From Streptomyces caelestis (lineage in GTDB: Bacteria > Actinomycetota > Actinomycetes > Streptomycetales > Streptomycetaceae): a stretch of 52,834 nucleotides of DNA. Where the stretch lies: positions 1 to 52,834 of the forward strand of contig NZ_LGCN01000225.1 of assembly GCF_001279005.1 (NCBI RefSeq). The letters run 5' to 3'. The notes beneath the pieces are model-generated. The model searched no databases and was not told where the DNA came from. It saw only the letters and a list, made by a program, of their open reading frames with translations. Position 1 is the stretch's first letter, and the number at the start of each line of letters is the position of its first letter. Positions 8,285 through 17,252 of this stretch are shown piece by piece. Both the position numbers and the translations under genes were made by a program.

Positions 8285-8908
8285 ATGACCGGCCTCCCGC
8301 CCATCGAGTCCTACCCCCTGCCCACCTCGTCCGAGCTGCCGGCGAACACCGCCCCGTGGATCCCCGATCCCGCCCGCGCGGTGCTGCTCGTCCACGACAT
8401 GCAGCGCTACTTCCTCCAGCCGTTCCCCGAGCCGCTGCGCGGCCAGCTCGTGCACAACGCCGCCCACCTGCGCGAACGCTGCGCCGACCTCGGCATCCCC
8501 GTCGCCTACACCGCCCAGCCCGGCGGCATGAGCACCCACCAGCGGGGCCTGCTCAAGGACTTCTGGGGGCCGGGCATGCGTCCGGCGCCCGCGGACCGCG
8601 CCGTGGTCGACGCCCTCGCCCCCCGCGACGGGGACTGGCTGGTCACCAAGTGGCGCTACAGCGCCTTCCACCACACCGACCTGCTCACCCGGATGCGTTT
8701 CCACCAGCGCGACCAGCTCATCGTCTGCGGGGTCTACGCCCACGTCGGCGTGCTGATCACCGCGGTGGAGGCGTTCAGCCACGACATCGAGACGTTCCTG
8801 GTCGCCGACGCCGTCGCCGACTTCGACGAGAGCCGCCACCGGATGGCCGTCGAGTACGCGGCCGCGCGCTGCGCGGTCGTCACCACCGCCAAGGAGGTCT
8901 TCGCATGA
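8285..8908 (+). CDS. Isochorismatase, PhzD-like (ADIC hydrolase)
   Basis: 207 residues, the same length as PhzD. It hydrolyses the vinyl ether of 2-amino-2-deoxyisochorismate (ADIC) to give 2,3-dihydro-3-hydroxyanthranilate plus pyruvate. Both catalytic residues known for PhzD are at the same numbers: Asp38 in [10 protein letters not shown] and Lys122 in VTKWRYSAF. The CGVYAHVG loop, in place of the Cys-containing loop of other cysteine-hydrolase-fold members, also marks an isochorismatase. It overlaps the start of the next gene by 4 bases (ATGA), so the two are translationally coupled. No carrier-protein domain is fused, unlike EntB. Confidence 0.93.
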   Translation: MTGLPPIESYPLPTSSELPANTAPWIPDPARAVLLVHDMQRYFLQPFPEPLRGQLVHNAAHLRERCADLGIPVAYTAQPGGMSTHQRGLLKDFWGPGMRPAPADRAVVDALAPRDGDWLVTKWRYSAFHHTDLLTRMRFHQRDQLIVCGVYAHVGVLITAVEAFSHDIETFLVADAVADFDESRHRMAVEYAAARCAVVTTAKEVFA

Positions 8909-10827
8909 CCGGCACCCGCGCCGGACGCCCCCACGAGGGCGGTCTGCTCGACGAGATCCTCGGCCCCACGCCACCGCCGTTCGCCCTGCTGCACCGCCCC
9001 GAGGCCACCGGCCCCGGCGTGCTCGACATCCTCGTCGGCGAGGTGTCGCACCCCGGGACCCTGGCCGGCATCCCGCTGCCCGAACCGTCCGGGGCCACCG
9101 GCGCCCCCCGGCACGAGGTGCTCGCCCTCGTCCCCTACCGGCAGATCGCCGAACGGGGCTTCACCGGCCACGACGACGGCACCCCGCTGGTGGCGCTGAG
9201 CGTCGCCCGGCAGGAGACCGCCCCGCTGGCCGCCGTACTGCAACGGCTGCCCGACGACCCCATCCGCACCACCGGAGCCCGCTTCGACGTCGACGACGAC
9301 GCCTACGCCGAGACCGTCCGGCGGATCATCGCCGACGAGATCGGCACCGGCGAGGGCGCCAACTTCGTCATCAAGCGGACCTTCACCGTCGACATCTCCG
9401 ACTACACCCCGCGCAGCGCCCTGACCTTCTTCAAACGGCTCCTGGAGAACGAGAAGAACGCGTACTGGACGTTCGTCGTGCACACCGGCGAGCGCACCCT
9501 GGTCGGCGCCACGCCCGAGCGGCACATCAGCGTGCACGACGGCACCGCGGTGATGAACCCGATCTCCGGCACCTACCGCTACCCGGCCACCGGCCCCACC
9601 CTCCCGGAGGTCATGGACTTCCTCGCCGACCGCAAGGAGGCCGACGAGCTGTACATGGTCGTCGACGAGGAACTGAAGATGATGGCCCGGATCTGCCCCG
9701 GGGGCGGCCGGGTGACGGGCCCCTTCCTCAAGGAGATGGCCCGGCTCGCGCACACCGAGTACTTCATCGAGGGCGAGACCGCCAGCGACCCGCGCGAGGT
9801 GCTGCGCGAGACCCTGTTCGCGCCGACGGTCACCGGCTCCCCGCTGGAGAGCGCCTGCCGGGTCATCGGCCGGTACGAGCAGCAGGGCCGCGGCTACTAC
9901 AGCGGCGTCCTCGCCCTGATCGGCCGGGACGCCGAGGGCGGCTCGGCCCTGGACTCCGCGATCTGCATCCGCACCGCCGACATCGACGCGCGCGGCACGG
10001 TGCGCATCGGCGTCGGGGCCACCCTGGTGCGCCACTCCGACCCGCTGTCCGAGGTGGCCGAGACCCACGCCAAGGCCGCCGGGCTGCTCGCCGCCCTGGA
10101 GGGCGGGGGCGCGGCCCGCTTCGCGGCCCACCCCGAGGTGTGCCGGGCGCTCGAGGCCCGTAACGCGACCATCGCCGGGTTCTGGCTCGCGGACGGGGCG
10201 CGGCCCGCCGGGCGGGCGGCCCTGCCGGCGGGCCGCAGGGTCCTGGTGGTGGACGCCGAGGACACCTTCACCTCGATGATCGGGCACCAGCTGCGCTCCC
10301 TGGGCCTGGAGGTGACGGTCACGCGCTTCGACGAGCCGTACCGCGTCGAGGGCTACGACCTGGTGGTGATGGGCCCCGGCCCCGGTGACCCGCGCGACCT
10401 GGCCCACCCCAAGATCGCCCACCTGGACGGCACGATCGCGCGGCTGATCGAGGAACAACGGCCGTTCCTGGCCATCTGCCTCAGCCACCAGGTGCTCAGC
10501 CGCCGCCTCGGCCTGGACCTGGTGCGCCGGTCCGTGCCCAACCAGGGCGTCCAGCGGGACGTCGACCTGTTCGGGCGGCGCGAACGCGTCGGCTTCTACA
10601 ACACGTTCGCGGCCTCGAGCGGCGAGGACAAGGTCGAGGCGGACGGGGTCGGCGTCGTCGAGATCGCCCGCGATCCCGACAGCAGGGAGGTCCACGCGAT
10701 GCGCGGCACCCACTTCGCGTCGATGCAGTTCCACCCCGAGTCCGTGCTCACCCAGAACGGGGTCGCCATCACCGGCGAGCTGGTGCGCGGCCTGCTGAGC
10801 GGATCCCCGCTGGCGTCGGCCGCGTGA
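8905..10827 (+). CDS. 2-amino-2-deoxyisochorismate (ADIC) synthase, PhzE-like fusion
   Basis: 640 residues with a chorismate-utilising domain (about 1-420) fused to a class I glutamine amidotransferase domain (about 440-635). Domain one shows [57 protein letters not shown] and [12 protein letters not shown]. Domain two has MGPGPGDP, the nucleophile in ICLSHQVL (the CLSHQ form is found in PhzE) and the His-Glu of FHPES. It converts chorismate and glutamine-derived ammonia to ADIC without eliminating pyruvate, the branch point to 3-hydroxyanthranilate. Anthranilate synthase is the alternative, but the adjacent PhzD-like gene makes ADIC synthase far more likely. Confidence 0.92.
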   Translation: MTGTRAGRPHEGGLLDEILGPTPPPFALLHRPEATGPGVLDILVGEVSHPGTLAGIPLPEPSGATGAPRHEVLALVPYRQIAERGFTGHDDGTPLVALSVARQETAPLAAVLQRLPDDPIRTTGARFDVDDDAYAETVRRIIADEIGTGEGANFVIKRTFTVDISDYTPRSALTFFKRLLENEKNAYWTFVVHTGERTLVGATPERHISVHDGTAVMNPISGTYRYPATGPTLPEVMDFLADRKEADELYMVVDEELKMMARICPGGGRVTGPFLKEMARLAHTEYFIEGETASDPREVLRETLFAPTVTGSPLESACRVIGRYEQQGRGYYSGVLALIGRDAEGGSALDSAICIRTADIDARGTVRIGVGATLVRHSDPLSEVAETHAKAAGLLAALEGGGAARFAAHPEVCRALEARNATIAGFWLADGARPAGRAALPAGRRVLVVDAEDTFTSMIGHQLRSLGLEVTVTRFDEPYRVEGYDLVVMGPGPGDPRDLAHPKIAHLDGTIARLIEEQRPFLAICLSHQVLSRRLGLDLVRRSVPNQGVQRDVDLFGRRERVGFYNTFAASSGEDKVEADGVGVVEIARDPDSREVHAMRGTHFASMQFHPESVLTQNGVAITGELVRGLLSGSPLASAA

Positions 10828-10833
10828 CGCCCG

Positions 10834-10870
10834 GCGGCCGGCCCGGCGCGAGGGGCGCCGGGCCGGCCGC
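10834..10870 (+). terminator. Strong hairpin after the ADIC synthase gene
   Basis: A 16-bp perfect stem (10834-10849 with 10855-10870, arm GCGGCCGGCCCGGCGC) with a 5-base loop begins 6 bases after the stop codon. There is no T-tract, which is usual for Streptomyces terminators. It separates the 3-hydroxyanthranilate operon from the KAS III operon. Confidence 0.65.
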
Positions 10871-10873
10871 CAT

Positions 10874-10920
10874 CTGACGTACTCCCCCGCGACCTGACGG
10901 GTTCGGCGCCCGGCCTTTGC
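10874..10920 (+). promoter_or_regulatory. Promoter element shared with the esterase promoter
   Basis: Two CTGACG copies (10874 and 10894, 20 bases apart) are followed by CGGCCTTTG at 10912, about 17 bases after the second copy. The order and spacing match the esterase upstream region (4292, 4313, 4330). A third CTGACGGA lies at 10972. A common activator or repressor for both operons is a reasonable inference. Confidence 0.5.
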
Positions 10921-10990
10921 CCGGGGCGGGGCGGGATCGGGAGCATCGGCCTGCGCGGAAAGGCCCGAACTCTGACGGAAGGGTCACACA

Positions 10991-12046
10991 ATGATCACCA
11001 CGGGCATGGCCCGGTCCGGCCGGACGAGCGCAGGCATCGCGATCCTGGGAACGGGGTCCTGCCTGCCCTCGCACGTCGTCGGCAACGACGAGGTGGGAGC
11101 CGCCGCCGGGGTCACCGACGAGTGGATCCGGCGCAAGACCGGGATACGCAACAGGCGCCGGGCCAAACCGGACGAGGCCACCTCGGACCTGGCGATCGCC
11201 GCGGGCCGGGCCGCGATGGAGGCCGCCGGCATCGTCGCCGCCGACCTCTCGCTGATCGTGGTCGCGACCTCCACCCCCGACCAGCCGCAGCCGCCGACCG
11301 CCAGCGTGGTCGCCGACGGCCTCGGCGCGGGCCACGGCGCCGCCGCGTTCGACGTCAACGCCGTCTGCAGCGGCTTCGTGTTCGCGCTGAACGCCGCCCA
11401 GCACGTCCTGGCGGGCTCCGACTCGCCGTACGCGCTGGTCATCGGCGCGGACGTGTACTCCCGCATCCTCGACCACGCCGACCGGCGCACCGCCATCCTC
11501 TTCGGCGACGGCGCCGGAGCGGTGGTGCTCGGCCCGGCCCGGCCCGGACGCGGCGTGCTGGCCGGACGGCTGGCCGGATTCGGCGCCGAACGCGACCTGA
11601 TCGAGGTGCCGGCCGGGGGCAGCCGCCTGCCGGCGAGCGCCGAGACCCTCGCCGAGGGCCTGCACTACTTCACCATGAACGGGCGCGGGGTGCGCGACTT
11701 CGTGAACGCCACGGTCGCCCCGGCCATCACCGCCTTCGTCGAGGAGGCCGGCTTCACCACCCGCGACGTCGACCACTTCGTGCCGCACCAGGCCAACGGG
11801 CGGATGCTCGAGGACCTCTCGGCCACGATCGGCATCGTGGACGGCCACACCCGCTTCAGCTACGAGGACTTCGGCAACACCGGAGCCGCCTCGGTCCCCG
11901 TCACCCTCGACCGGGCGGCCCGCTCGGGAGAGCTCGACGACGGGGACCTCGTCCTGCTGGCCGCCTTCGGCGGCGGCATGGCGATGGGCCTGTCACTCCT
12001 GCGCTGGCAGCGCCCCCACCCCTCACTCAGCACCATGTACGCCTAA
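10991..12046 (+). CDS. KAS III-like (FabH family) acyltransferase/ketosynthase
   Basis: 351-residue thiolase-fold enzyme of the FabH type. The full catalytic triad is present: Cys126 in VNAVCSGF, His266 in VPHQANGRM and Asn296 in FGNTGAAS. The GVTDEWIRRKTGIRNR segment is also characteristic. In fatty-acid synthesis such enzymes extend acyl-CoA with malonyl-ACP, but cluster-borne relatives often transfer acyl groups to oxygen or nitrogen of a small molecule; a KAS III-like enzyme forms the amide in the 3-hydroxyanthranilate-derived antibiotic A33853. It starts its own operon with the acetyltransferase and hydroxylase, and the stop codon lies 10 bases before the next start. No acyl carrier protein gene is nearby. 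Confidence 0.9.
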   Translation: MITTGMARSGRTSAGIAILGTGSCLPSHVVGNDEVGAAAGVTDEWIRRKTGIRNRRRAKPDEATSDLAIAAGRAAMEAAGIVAADLSLIVVATSTPDQPQPPTASVVADGLGAGHGAAAFDVNAVCSGFVFALNAAQHVLAGSDSPYALVIGADVYSRILDHADRRTAILFGDGAGAVVLGPARPGRGVLAGRLAGFGAERDLIEVPAGGSRLPASAETLAEGLHYFTMNGRGVRDFVNATVAPAITAFVEEAGFTTRDVDHFVPHQANGRMLEDLSATIGIVDGHTRFSYEDFGNTGAASVPVTLDRAARSGELDDGDLVLLAAFGGGMAMGLSLLRWQRPHPSLSTMYA

Positions 12047-12056
12047 GGAGACGGTG

Positions 12057-12860
12057 ATGTTGGACGGCATCATGGACGACTACCTGCGTCGGATCGGCGC
12101 GACGCGGCCCGAGCGCGCGGACCTCGAAGGGCTCCGCCACCTGATGGAGCGCCACCTCCTGTCGGTCCCCTTCGAGAACCTCGGCTACCACCTCGGCGAG
12201 GAGATCTTCATGGACGAACGCGTCCTGCAGAAGATCGTGCGCGACCACCGCGGCGGCGGCTGCTTCGAGGTGAACCCCGCCCTGTCGTTCCTGCTGACCT
12301 CGCTCGGCTACGAGGTCGACATCCTGCCGGGCTGGGTGCACCGCCCGGGCGGGGTCCTCGGCCCCTTCCTCGGCCACCTGGCGCTGCGCGTCAAGGCCGA
12401 CGGCGAGGAGTGGCTGGTCGACGTCGGCTTCGGCCGCAACAGCCGCTTCCCGCTGAACCTGGCCTCGCGCGAGGTCCAGCACGACCCGCACGGCGACTAC
12501 CAGCTGCACGACGTGAGCGACGGCGTCATCGACGTCCACCTCGCCGGCAAGCCCCTGTACCGGGTCGCCGACCGGCCGGTGACGATCGACGACTTCGCCC
12601 CCGCCCTGTGGTGGTACCGCACCTCGCCCGACTCGTCGTTCCTGCAGGGCCTGTTCTGCTCCATGCGCACCCCCGACGGCCTGATCACCCTCAAGGGCAA
12701 CCGCCAGGTGAGCATGGTCGCCGGCGAGGAGCGCTCCAAGTTCGCCCTCGACGGCGGGCCGGAGACCCTGGAGGCCTACAAGAAGTACTTCGGCATCACC
12801 CTGGACCGCCTGCCCGACGAGCCCGCCGGGGGCGTCACCGCCGGCGTGCGGACGGATTGA
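12057..12860 (+). CDS. Arylamine N-acetyltransferase (NAT family)
   Basis: 267 residues. The cysteine-protease-like triad falls at exactly the canonical NAT numbers: Cys69 (RGGGCFEVN), His107 (FLGHLAL) and Asp122 (WLVDVGFG). NATs move an acetyl or acyl group from CoA to an aromatic amine; relatives in ansamycin clusters form macrolactams. Here the obvious acceptor is the amino group of 3-hydroxyanthranilate or a hydroxylated derivative. The ATG at 12057 lies 6 bases after AAGGAG; GTG at 12054 is too close. The gene is tightly coupled to its neighbours on both sides. Confidence 0.92.
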   Translation: MLDGIMDDYLRRIGATRPERADLEGLRHLMERHLLSVPFENLGYHLGEEIFMDERVLQKIVRDHRGGGCFEVNPALSFLLTSLGYEVDILPGWVHRPGGVLGPFLGHLALRVKADGEEWLVDVGFGRNSRFPLNLASREVQHDPHGDYQLHDVSDGVIDVHLAGKPLYRVADRPVTIDDFAPALWWYRTSPDSSFLQGLFCSMRTPDGLITLKGNRQVSMVAGEERSKFALDGGPETLEAYKKYFGITLDRLPDEPAGGVTAGVRTD

Positions 12861-12865
12861 GCACG

Positions 12866-14461
12866 ATGACCGACAACACCACCCAAAATTCCGGGACCGC
12901 GGCCGGCACGTCCGACCTGGACGTGCTGGTCGTCGGCGCCGGACCCACCGGCCTGCTGACCGCCGTGGAACTGATGCGCCGCGGCATACGGGTGCGCGTC
13001 ATCGACCGTGCCGAGAAGCCGTCGACCACCCCCAAGGCGCTGTCCGTGTGGCCCCGCGCCCTCGACATCCTGGAGGACGCGGGACTCGCCGACGGCGTCA
13101 TGCGCGAGTCCGGCCTGGTCAACCGGCTCAGCTACTTCTCCGAACGCAAGCCGCTCGCCTCCTTCGCCCTGACCGAGGACACCGCCTGCCGGGTGCTGCC
13201 GCAGCACGTGACCGAGCGGCTGCTCGCCGAGCGCTTCGCCGGGCTCGGCGGCAAGGTGGAACGCGGGGTGCGGCTGCTGGCCCTGGAGGGCGTGGACTTC
13301 TCCGGCGACATCGGCGCGAGCGACGGCGTCACCGCCGTCGTGGAGCTGCCCGGCGGAGGCCTCGACCGCATCCGGGCGCCCTTCGTGGTCGGCGCCGACG
13401 GCGCCGGCAGTGCGGTGCGCGGCCAGCTCGGCATCGGCTTCCAGGGCAGCACGTACGAGATGTCCTTCGCGCTCGTGGACGCGCGGATCGAGGGCGAACT
13501 CCCGTCGGACGAGTGCCTGTTCTACCAGGCGCCCAGCGGCGCCCTGGTCGTCGTGCCGATGCCCGGCGGCGTCTACCGCTTCCTGTCCGTCATGCCGCAG
13601 GGCCGCCACGAGGTCTCCCTGGAGATGATGCGGGGGATCCTCGAGGAGCGCGGACCGCGCGGGGTGCGGCTGACCGAGGCCGTGTGGCAGGCGGTCTTCC
13701 GCGTGCACGCCCGGCACGCCTCCGACTTCAGCGTCGGACGCGTCTTCCTCGCCGGCGACGCCGCGCACGTGCACAGCCCGGCCGGCGGCCAGGGCATGAA
13801 CAACGGCCTGCAGGACGCCCAGAACCTGGGCTGGAAGCTGGCCGCCGTGATCCGCGGCGAGTCACCGGCGTCGCTGCTCGCCGGCTACGGCGCCGAGCGC
13901 TCGGAGGCCACCCGCCAGATCGTGCGCGACACCGACCTGCAGACCCGTGCCTGGGTGGCGAACAGCCGGGCCAAGGTGCTCGCCCGGGACGCCGCCTTCA
14001 AACTGCTCGACCGCACCGGCGCCGTGTCGCGGTTCTACACCCCGGTGATGGCCGGACGGCGCCTGGCCTACCCGCCGGTGCGCGACACCCAGCTGCCCTC
14101 GGGGCTCGCCGGCTGCCGCGTGCGCAACCGGATACCGGGCGGGCTGAAGGACGGCGCCGTCTTCCCGCGGCGGCACGCCCTCGCGTACGGCATCAGCGGA
14201 CCCGACGTCGACCCGCACGCCTGGACCCTGGTCCTCGCGCCGCCGTCGAAGGCCTGGCACGCGGAGGCCGGGCACGTCGTGGCCCGCCACGGCGAGGCGG
14301 TGCGCACCGTGGTGCTGCGGCGCCGCGAGAGCGCCTTCGCCACCGGCTGCCGCAGCGCCGGGTACTGGCTGGTGCGGCCGGACGGACACGTCGCGGCACA
14401 CGGTCACGAGGCCGATCTCGGCCGTCTGGAGGCCGAGCTGAAACAGGTCCTGAACAGCTAG
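12866..14461 (+). CDS. FAD-dependent aromatic hydroxylase (class A flavoprotein monooxygenase)
   Basis: 531 residues of the PheA/UbiH group. Motifs are the Rossmann VVGAGPTGLLTAVELMRRG, the DG motif VVGADGAGSAVR and the GD motif VFLAGDAAHVHSPAGGQGMN followed by LQDAQNLGWKLA. A thioredoxin-like C-terminal domain typical of phenol hydroxylases occupies the last 130 residues or so. It should hydroxylate an aromatic ring using NAD(P)H and O2, possibly with loss of the carboxylate, and is the best candidate for turning a 3-hydroxyanthranilate-type ring into a hydroquinone. It starts 6 bases after the NAT gene. Regiochemistry cannot be read from sequence. Confidence 0.88.
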   Translation: MTDNTTQNSGTAAGTSDLDVLVVGAGPTGLLTAVELMRRGIRVRVIDRAEKPSTTPKALSVWPRALDILEDAGLADGVMRESGLVNRLSYFSERKPLASFALTEDTACRVLPQHVTERLLAERFAGLGGKVERGVRLLALEGVDFSGDIGASDGVTAVVELPGGGLDRIRAPFVVGADGAGSAVRGQLGIGFQGSTYEMSFALVDARIEGELPSDECLFYQAPSGALVVVPMPGGVYRFLSVMPQGRHEVSLEMMRGILEERGPRGVRLTEAVWQAVFRVHARHASDFSVGRVFLAGDAAHVHSPAGGQGMNNGLQDAQNLGWKLAAVIRGESPASLLAGYGAERSEATRQIVRDTDLQTRAWVANSRAKVLARDAAFKLLDRTGAVSRFYTPVMAGRRLAYPPVRDTQLPSGLAGCRVRNRIPGGLKDGAVFPRRHALAYGISGPDVDPHAWTLVLAPPSKAWHAEAGHVVARHGEAVRTVVLRRRESAFATGCRSAGYWLVRPDGHVAAHGHEADLGRLEAELKQVLNS

Positions 14462-14482
14462 AACGGTTGTACGCGAGGCGAC

Positions 14483-14541
14483 TTGACATTAAAAGAGGCG
14501 GGCCCTTCTGGCGGACATTGCCGATGCGTAATGTCCACAAC
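14483..14541 (+). promoter_or_regulatory. Likely promoter/operator of the Rrf2 regulator gene
   Basis: A consensus -35 (TTGACA, 14483-14488) lies in the short gap after the hydroxylase gene. No convincing -10 is seen at normal spacing, and the gene start lacks a Shine-Dalgarno sequence. Partly symmetric GGACATTG and TAATGTCC (14513-14536) could be an autoregulatory site. Confidence 0.35.
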
Positions 14542-15027
14542 ATGAAGCTGCGAGAGGGCGTGGAGTGGGCGGTGCACTGCTGCATCAACCTGTCCTGGGT
14601 CTCGCCCGACAGGGCGGTGCCCGCCGCCCGGCTGGCCGAGTTCCACGGCCTGCCCGCCGCTTACCTGAACAAGCAGCTGAACGCACTGGGACGGGCCGGC
14701 CTCGTCTCGTCCCGCTCCGGACCCCGTGGCGGATTCCGTCTGGGCCGCGAACCGGAGGAGATCACCCTGATGGACGTGGCGGTGGCCATAGACGGTTCGG
14801 CACGGGCCTTCCTGTGCACGGGCATCCGCCACCAGGGCCCGGCCGGCGGCATCGCCGACCTGGCCGGCCACCGCACCCCCTGCACCGTGGCCCAGGCCTT
14901 CTCCCACGCAGAACTGGCCTGGCGGCACAACCTGGCGAGCCGGACGATCGCCGAGCTGGCGGACACGGTCCGGCGGGCCAACCCCGCGGCACCGGACCAG
15001 GTTCGCCGCTGGTTCGACCGGACCTGA
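14542..15027 (+). CDS. Rrf2-family regulator, RsrR-like iron-sulfur redox sensor
   Basis: 161 residues with an N-terminal winged helix (MKLREGVEWAVH, then AARLAEFHGLPAAYLNKQLN, then GPRGGFRLGR). Glu8, His35, Cys92 and Cys114 sit near the positions of the [2Fe-2S] ligands known for Streptomyces RsrR (Glu8, His33, Cys90, Cys110). A redox-switched cluster is therefore plausible. Its gene sits between the hydroxylase and exporter genes, so it probably controls the exporter or its own operon in response to redox-active product. The start is taken at MKLREG; a second ATG at 14524 is in frame. Confidence 0.8.
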   Translation: MKLREGVEWAVHCCINLSWVSPDRAVPAARLAEFHGLPAAYLNKQLNALGRAGLVSSRSGPRGGFRLGREPEEITLMDVAVAIDGSARAFLCTGIRHQGPAGGIADLAGHRTPCTVAQAFSHAELAWRHNLASRTIAELADTVRRANPAAPDQVRRWFDRT

Positions 15028-15127
15028 ACCGGAACCGAGAGCGCACCCCTGTAAGCGCCGGGGCCTCCCCGGCGGTGGCGCCCAGCGCGCCCGTCCCATC
15101 CATGACCCCGTAGTGAAAGGCACAGTC

Positions 15128-16612
15128 ATGCCGTCTTCGGCCACAGGCGCCGCCACCGAGGCACCGCGTCGGCGCCCTGGACTCCTCCTGGCGCTGCTGG
15201 CGTTCGCCCAGCTGATCATCTCCATCGACTACAACATCGTCTACGTCGCCCTCCCCGAGATCGGCGACGGACTCGGCTTCTCCGCCCAGAACCTGCAGTG
15301 GGTGATCAGCGCCTACGCCGTCGCGTTCGGCGGGTTCCTGCTGCTCGGCGGCCGGGCCTGCGACCTGTGGGGCCCCCGCCGCATCTTCATCCTCGGCCTG
15401 TCCCTGTACGGCGTCTCCTCGATGCTCGGCGGTCTGGCCACCGACCCCTGGGTGCTGGTCGCGGCCCGCGCGGTGCAGGGCATCGGCGGCGCGTTCCTCT
15501 TCCCGGCCACGCTGACCCTGGTCTCCACCAAGTTCGCCGAGGGCAAGGAGCGCAACCGCGCCTTCGCCGTCTGGGGCACCGCCGGCGGTTCCGGCATGAT
15601 CCTCGGCTCCCTCCTCGGCGGCGTCCTCACCGAGGCGTTCGGCTGGGAGTCCGTCTTCTACGTCAACGTCCCGCTGGCCGTCCTCGCCATCGCGGCCGCC
15701 CTCCCGCTGATCGCCCCCGACGCCAAGGGCGGCAGCCGCCGCTCCTTCGACCTGGCCGGTGCGCTGACCTCCACCGTCGGCACCACCTCCGTCGTCTTCG
15801 CCCTGGTCCAGGGTCCGGAGTCGGGCTGGGGCTCGGGTCTGATCATCGGCGCACTCGTCCTCGGCGCGGCCCTGCTGGCGGCCTTCGTCGTCATCGAGAA
15901 GCGCAGCAGCGACCCGCTGATGCCGCTGCGCCTGTTCCGCAACCGCAACCTGAGCACCGGCGCCGGCGTCACCTTCTTCTACATGGCGACCTTCGGCACC
16001 CTGCTCTACTTCCTGACCGTCTACTTCCAGGGCGTGCACGGCTACAGCGCGCTGGAGACGGGCCTGGCGTTCCTGGTCCCGATGGTCGCCATCGCCATCG
16101 GTGCCCAGACGGCCGGCCGCCTGGCCACGAAGTACGGCCTGCGCGCCATCATGATCGCCAGCCTGCTGGTGGGCCTCGTCGGCACCGTGATCCTGGGCCT
16201 GACCCTGGCCACCGACGGCTCCTACGTCGCGCTGATCCCCGGCATGGTCGTCATGGGTCTCGGCCAGGGCGCCGGCTACACGCTGATGTTCGGCGCCGCC
16301 ACGGTCGGCATCGACCCGATGGAGCAGGGCATCGCCTCCGGCTGGGCCTCCACCACGCAGCAGATCGGTGGCGCGGTCGGCCTCGCCGTCCTGGTGGCCG
16401 TCGCCAACTCCGGCCTCGAGGGCCTCACCGGCGAGGCGCTGCGCTCCGCCACCACCGACGGCCTGCGCACCGCGGTGTACATCGCCGCAGCCGGCATCGC
16501 GCTGACCGTACTGGTCGCCCTCGGCCTGGAGAAGCCGAAGAAGCGGACCGTCTCCCAGGGCGGCGAGGCCACGGCCGCCGTCCCCGAGAAGCCGCAGGCC
16601 GCCCAGGTCTGA
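15128..16612 (+). CDS. MFS drug exporter, DHA2 (EmrB/QacA) type
   Basis: 494-residue membrane protein with about 14 hydrophobic segments. It has the helix-1 signature FAQLIISIDYNIVYVALPEI, the motif A region GGRACDLWGPRRIF and the motif C-like SGMILGSLLGGVL. Such proton antiporters pump antibiotics out of the producer. The ATG at 15128 follows GAAAGG. Its position directly after the biosynthetic operon and the Rrf2 regulator suggests product export and self-resistance. Confidence 0.9.
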   Translation: MPSSATGAATEAPRRRPGLLLALLAFAQLIISIDYNIVYVALPEIGDGLGFSAQNLQWVISAYAVAFGGFLLLGGRACDLWGPRRIFILGLSLYGVSSMLGGLATDPWVLVAARAVQGIGGAFLFPATLTLVSTKFAEGKERNRAFAVWGTAGGSGMILGSLLGGVLTEAFGWESVFYVNVPLAVLAIAAALPLIAPDAKGGSRRSFDLAGALTSTVGTTSVVFALVQGPESGWGSGLIIGALVLGAALLAAFVVIEKRSSDPLMPLRLFRNRNLSTGAGVTFFYMATFGTLLYFLTVYFQGVHGYSALETGLAFLVPMVAIAIGAQTAGRLATKYGLRAIMIASLLVGLVGTVILGLTLATDGSYVALIPGMVVMGLGQGAGYTLMFGAATVGIDPMEQGIASGWASTTQQIGGAVGLAVLVAVANSGLEGLTGEALRSATTDGLRTAVYIAAAGIALTVLVALGLEKPKKRTVSQGGEATAAVPEKPQAAQV

Positions 16613-16707
16613 CCCCCCACTCCGGCGCGCCCACCCGGACGCGCCGGTCGCCGGCCCCTCGCACCGACCATTCCCCCGCGGGTGCGGGGGTCCGGCATGT
16701 CCGCCGC

Positions 16708-16729
16708 CTGCCCCGGCGCGCCGGGGCAG
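16708..16729 (+). terminator. Palindromic hairpin downstream of exporter
   Basis: CTGCCCCGGCG followed by its complement forms a 22-base perfect palindrome about 95 bases after the exporter stop codon. It is likely to end the operon before the thioredoxin promoter. No T-tract is seen. Confidence 0.45.
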
Positions 16730-16788
16730 CGGCATGCCGTGCCGTGCCATGCCGTCCGGGGAATGTCCCGCTCCCACACCGCGTTCAT

Positions 16789-16806
16789 TACCCCAGGGGG
16801 TATAAA
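16789..16806 (+). promoter_or_regulatory. CsoR/CstR-type operator overlapping a -10 box
   Basis: TACCCCAGGGGGTA (16789-16802) is the GC-tract inverted repeat bound by CsoR/CstR/RcnR-family repressors. It overlaps TATAAA (16801-16806), a good -10 box, 37 bases before the thioredoxin start. Repressor binding would block the promoter. A near-identical site precedes the second CsoR-family gene at 18840. Confidence 0.75.
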
Positions 16807-16842
16807 AAGCCACCACTCCGGTGAAACGGAAGGAACCGTCCC

Positions 16843-17211
16843 ATGAGCACCGTCGCCCTGACCGCCGCGGACTTCGAGAACACCGTCACCGACAACGACA
16901 TCGTCCTCGTCGACTTCTGGGCCGCCTGGTGCGGACCGTGCCGGATGTTCGCCCCCGTCTACGAGAAGGCCTCCGAGGTCCACACCGACATCGTCTTCGG
17001 CAAGGTCGACACCGAGGCCGAGCAGGCCCTCGCCGCCGCCGCGGACATCACCTCGATCCCCACCCTGATGGTCTTCCGGGAAGGCGTCCTGGTCTTCTCC
17101 CAGCCCGGCGCCCTGCCGCCCCGGGCCCTGGACCAGCTGATCACCGCCGTCCGCGAGCTCGACATGGACGAGGTGCGCGCCTCCCTCACCGCCCAGAGCC
17201 CCGGCCGGTGA
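16843..17211 (+). CDS. Thioredoxin
   Basis: 122 residues with the thioredoxin fold and active site WCGPC (Cys30, Cys33) in VDFWAAWCGPCRMF, plus the cis-Pro loop SIPTLMVFREG. It is a cytosolic disulfide or persulfide reductant. It lies directly downstream of a CsoR/CstR-type operator and 41 bases upstream of the gene for a repressor of that family, so it is probably part of a sulfur or thiol stress regulon rather than the housekeeping trxA. Confidence 0.92.
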   Translation: MSTVALTAADFENTVTDNDIVLVDFWAAWCGPCRMFAPVYEKASEVHTDIVFGKVDTEAEQALAAAADITSIPTLMVFREGVLVFSQPGALPPRALDQLITAVRELDMDEVRASLTAQSPGR

Positions 17212-17252
17212 CCGCAGCCGGTCCCCGGCCCGCCCTTCGAGAGGAACACCCC

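Noticed and set aside
4386..10827. Phenazine biosynthetic cluster
   Set aside because: PhzC-, PhzD- and PhzE-like proteins are present, but no PhzF, PhzA/B or PhzG homologue exists in the window. An EntA-like dehydrogenase points to 3-hydroxyanthranilate.
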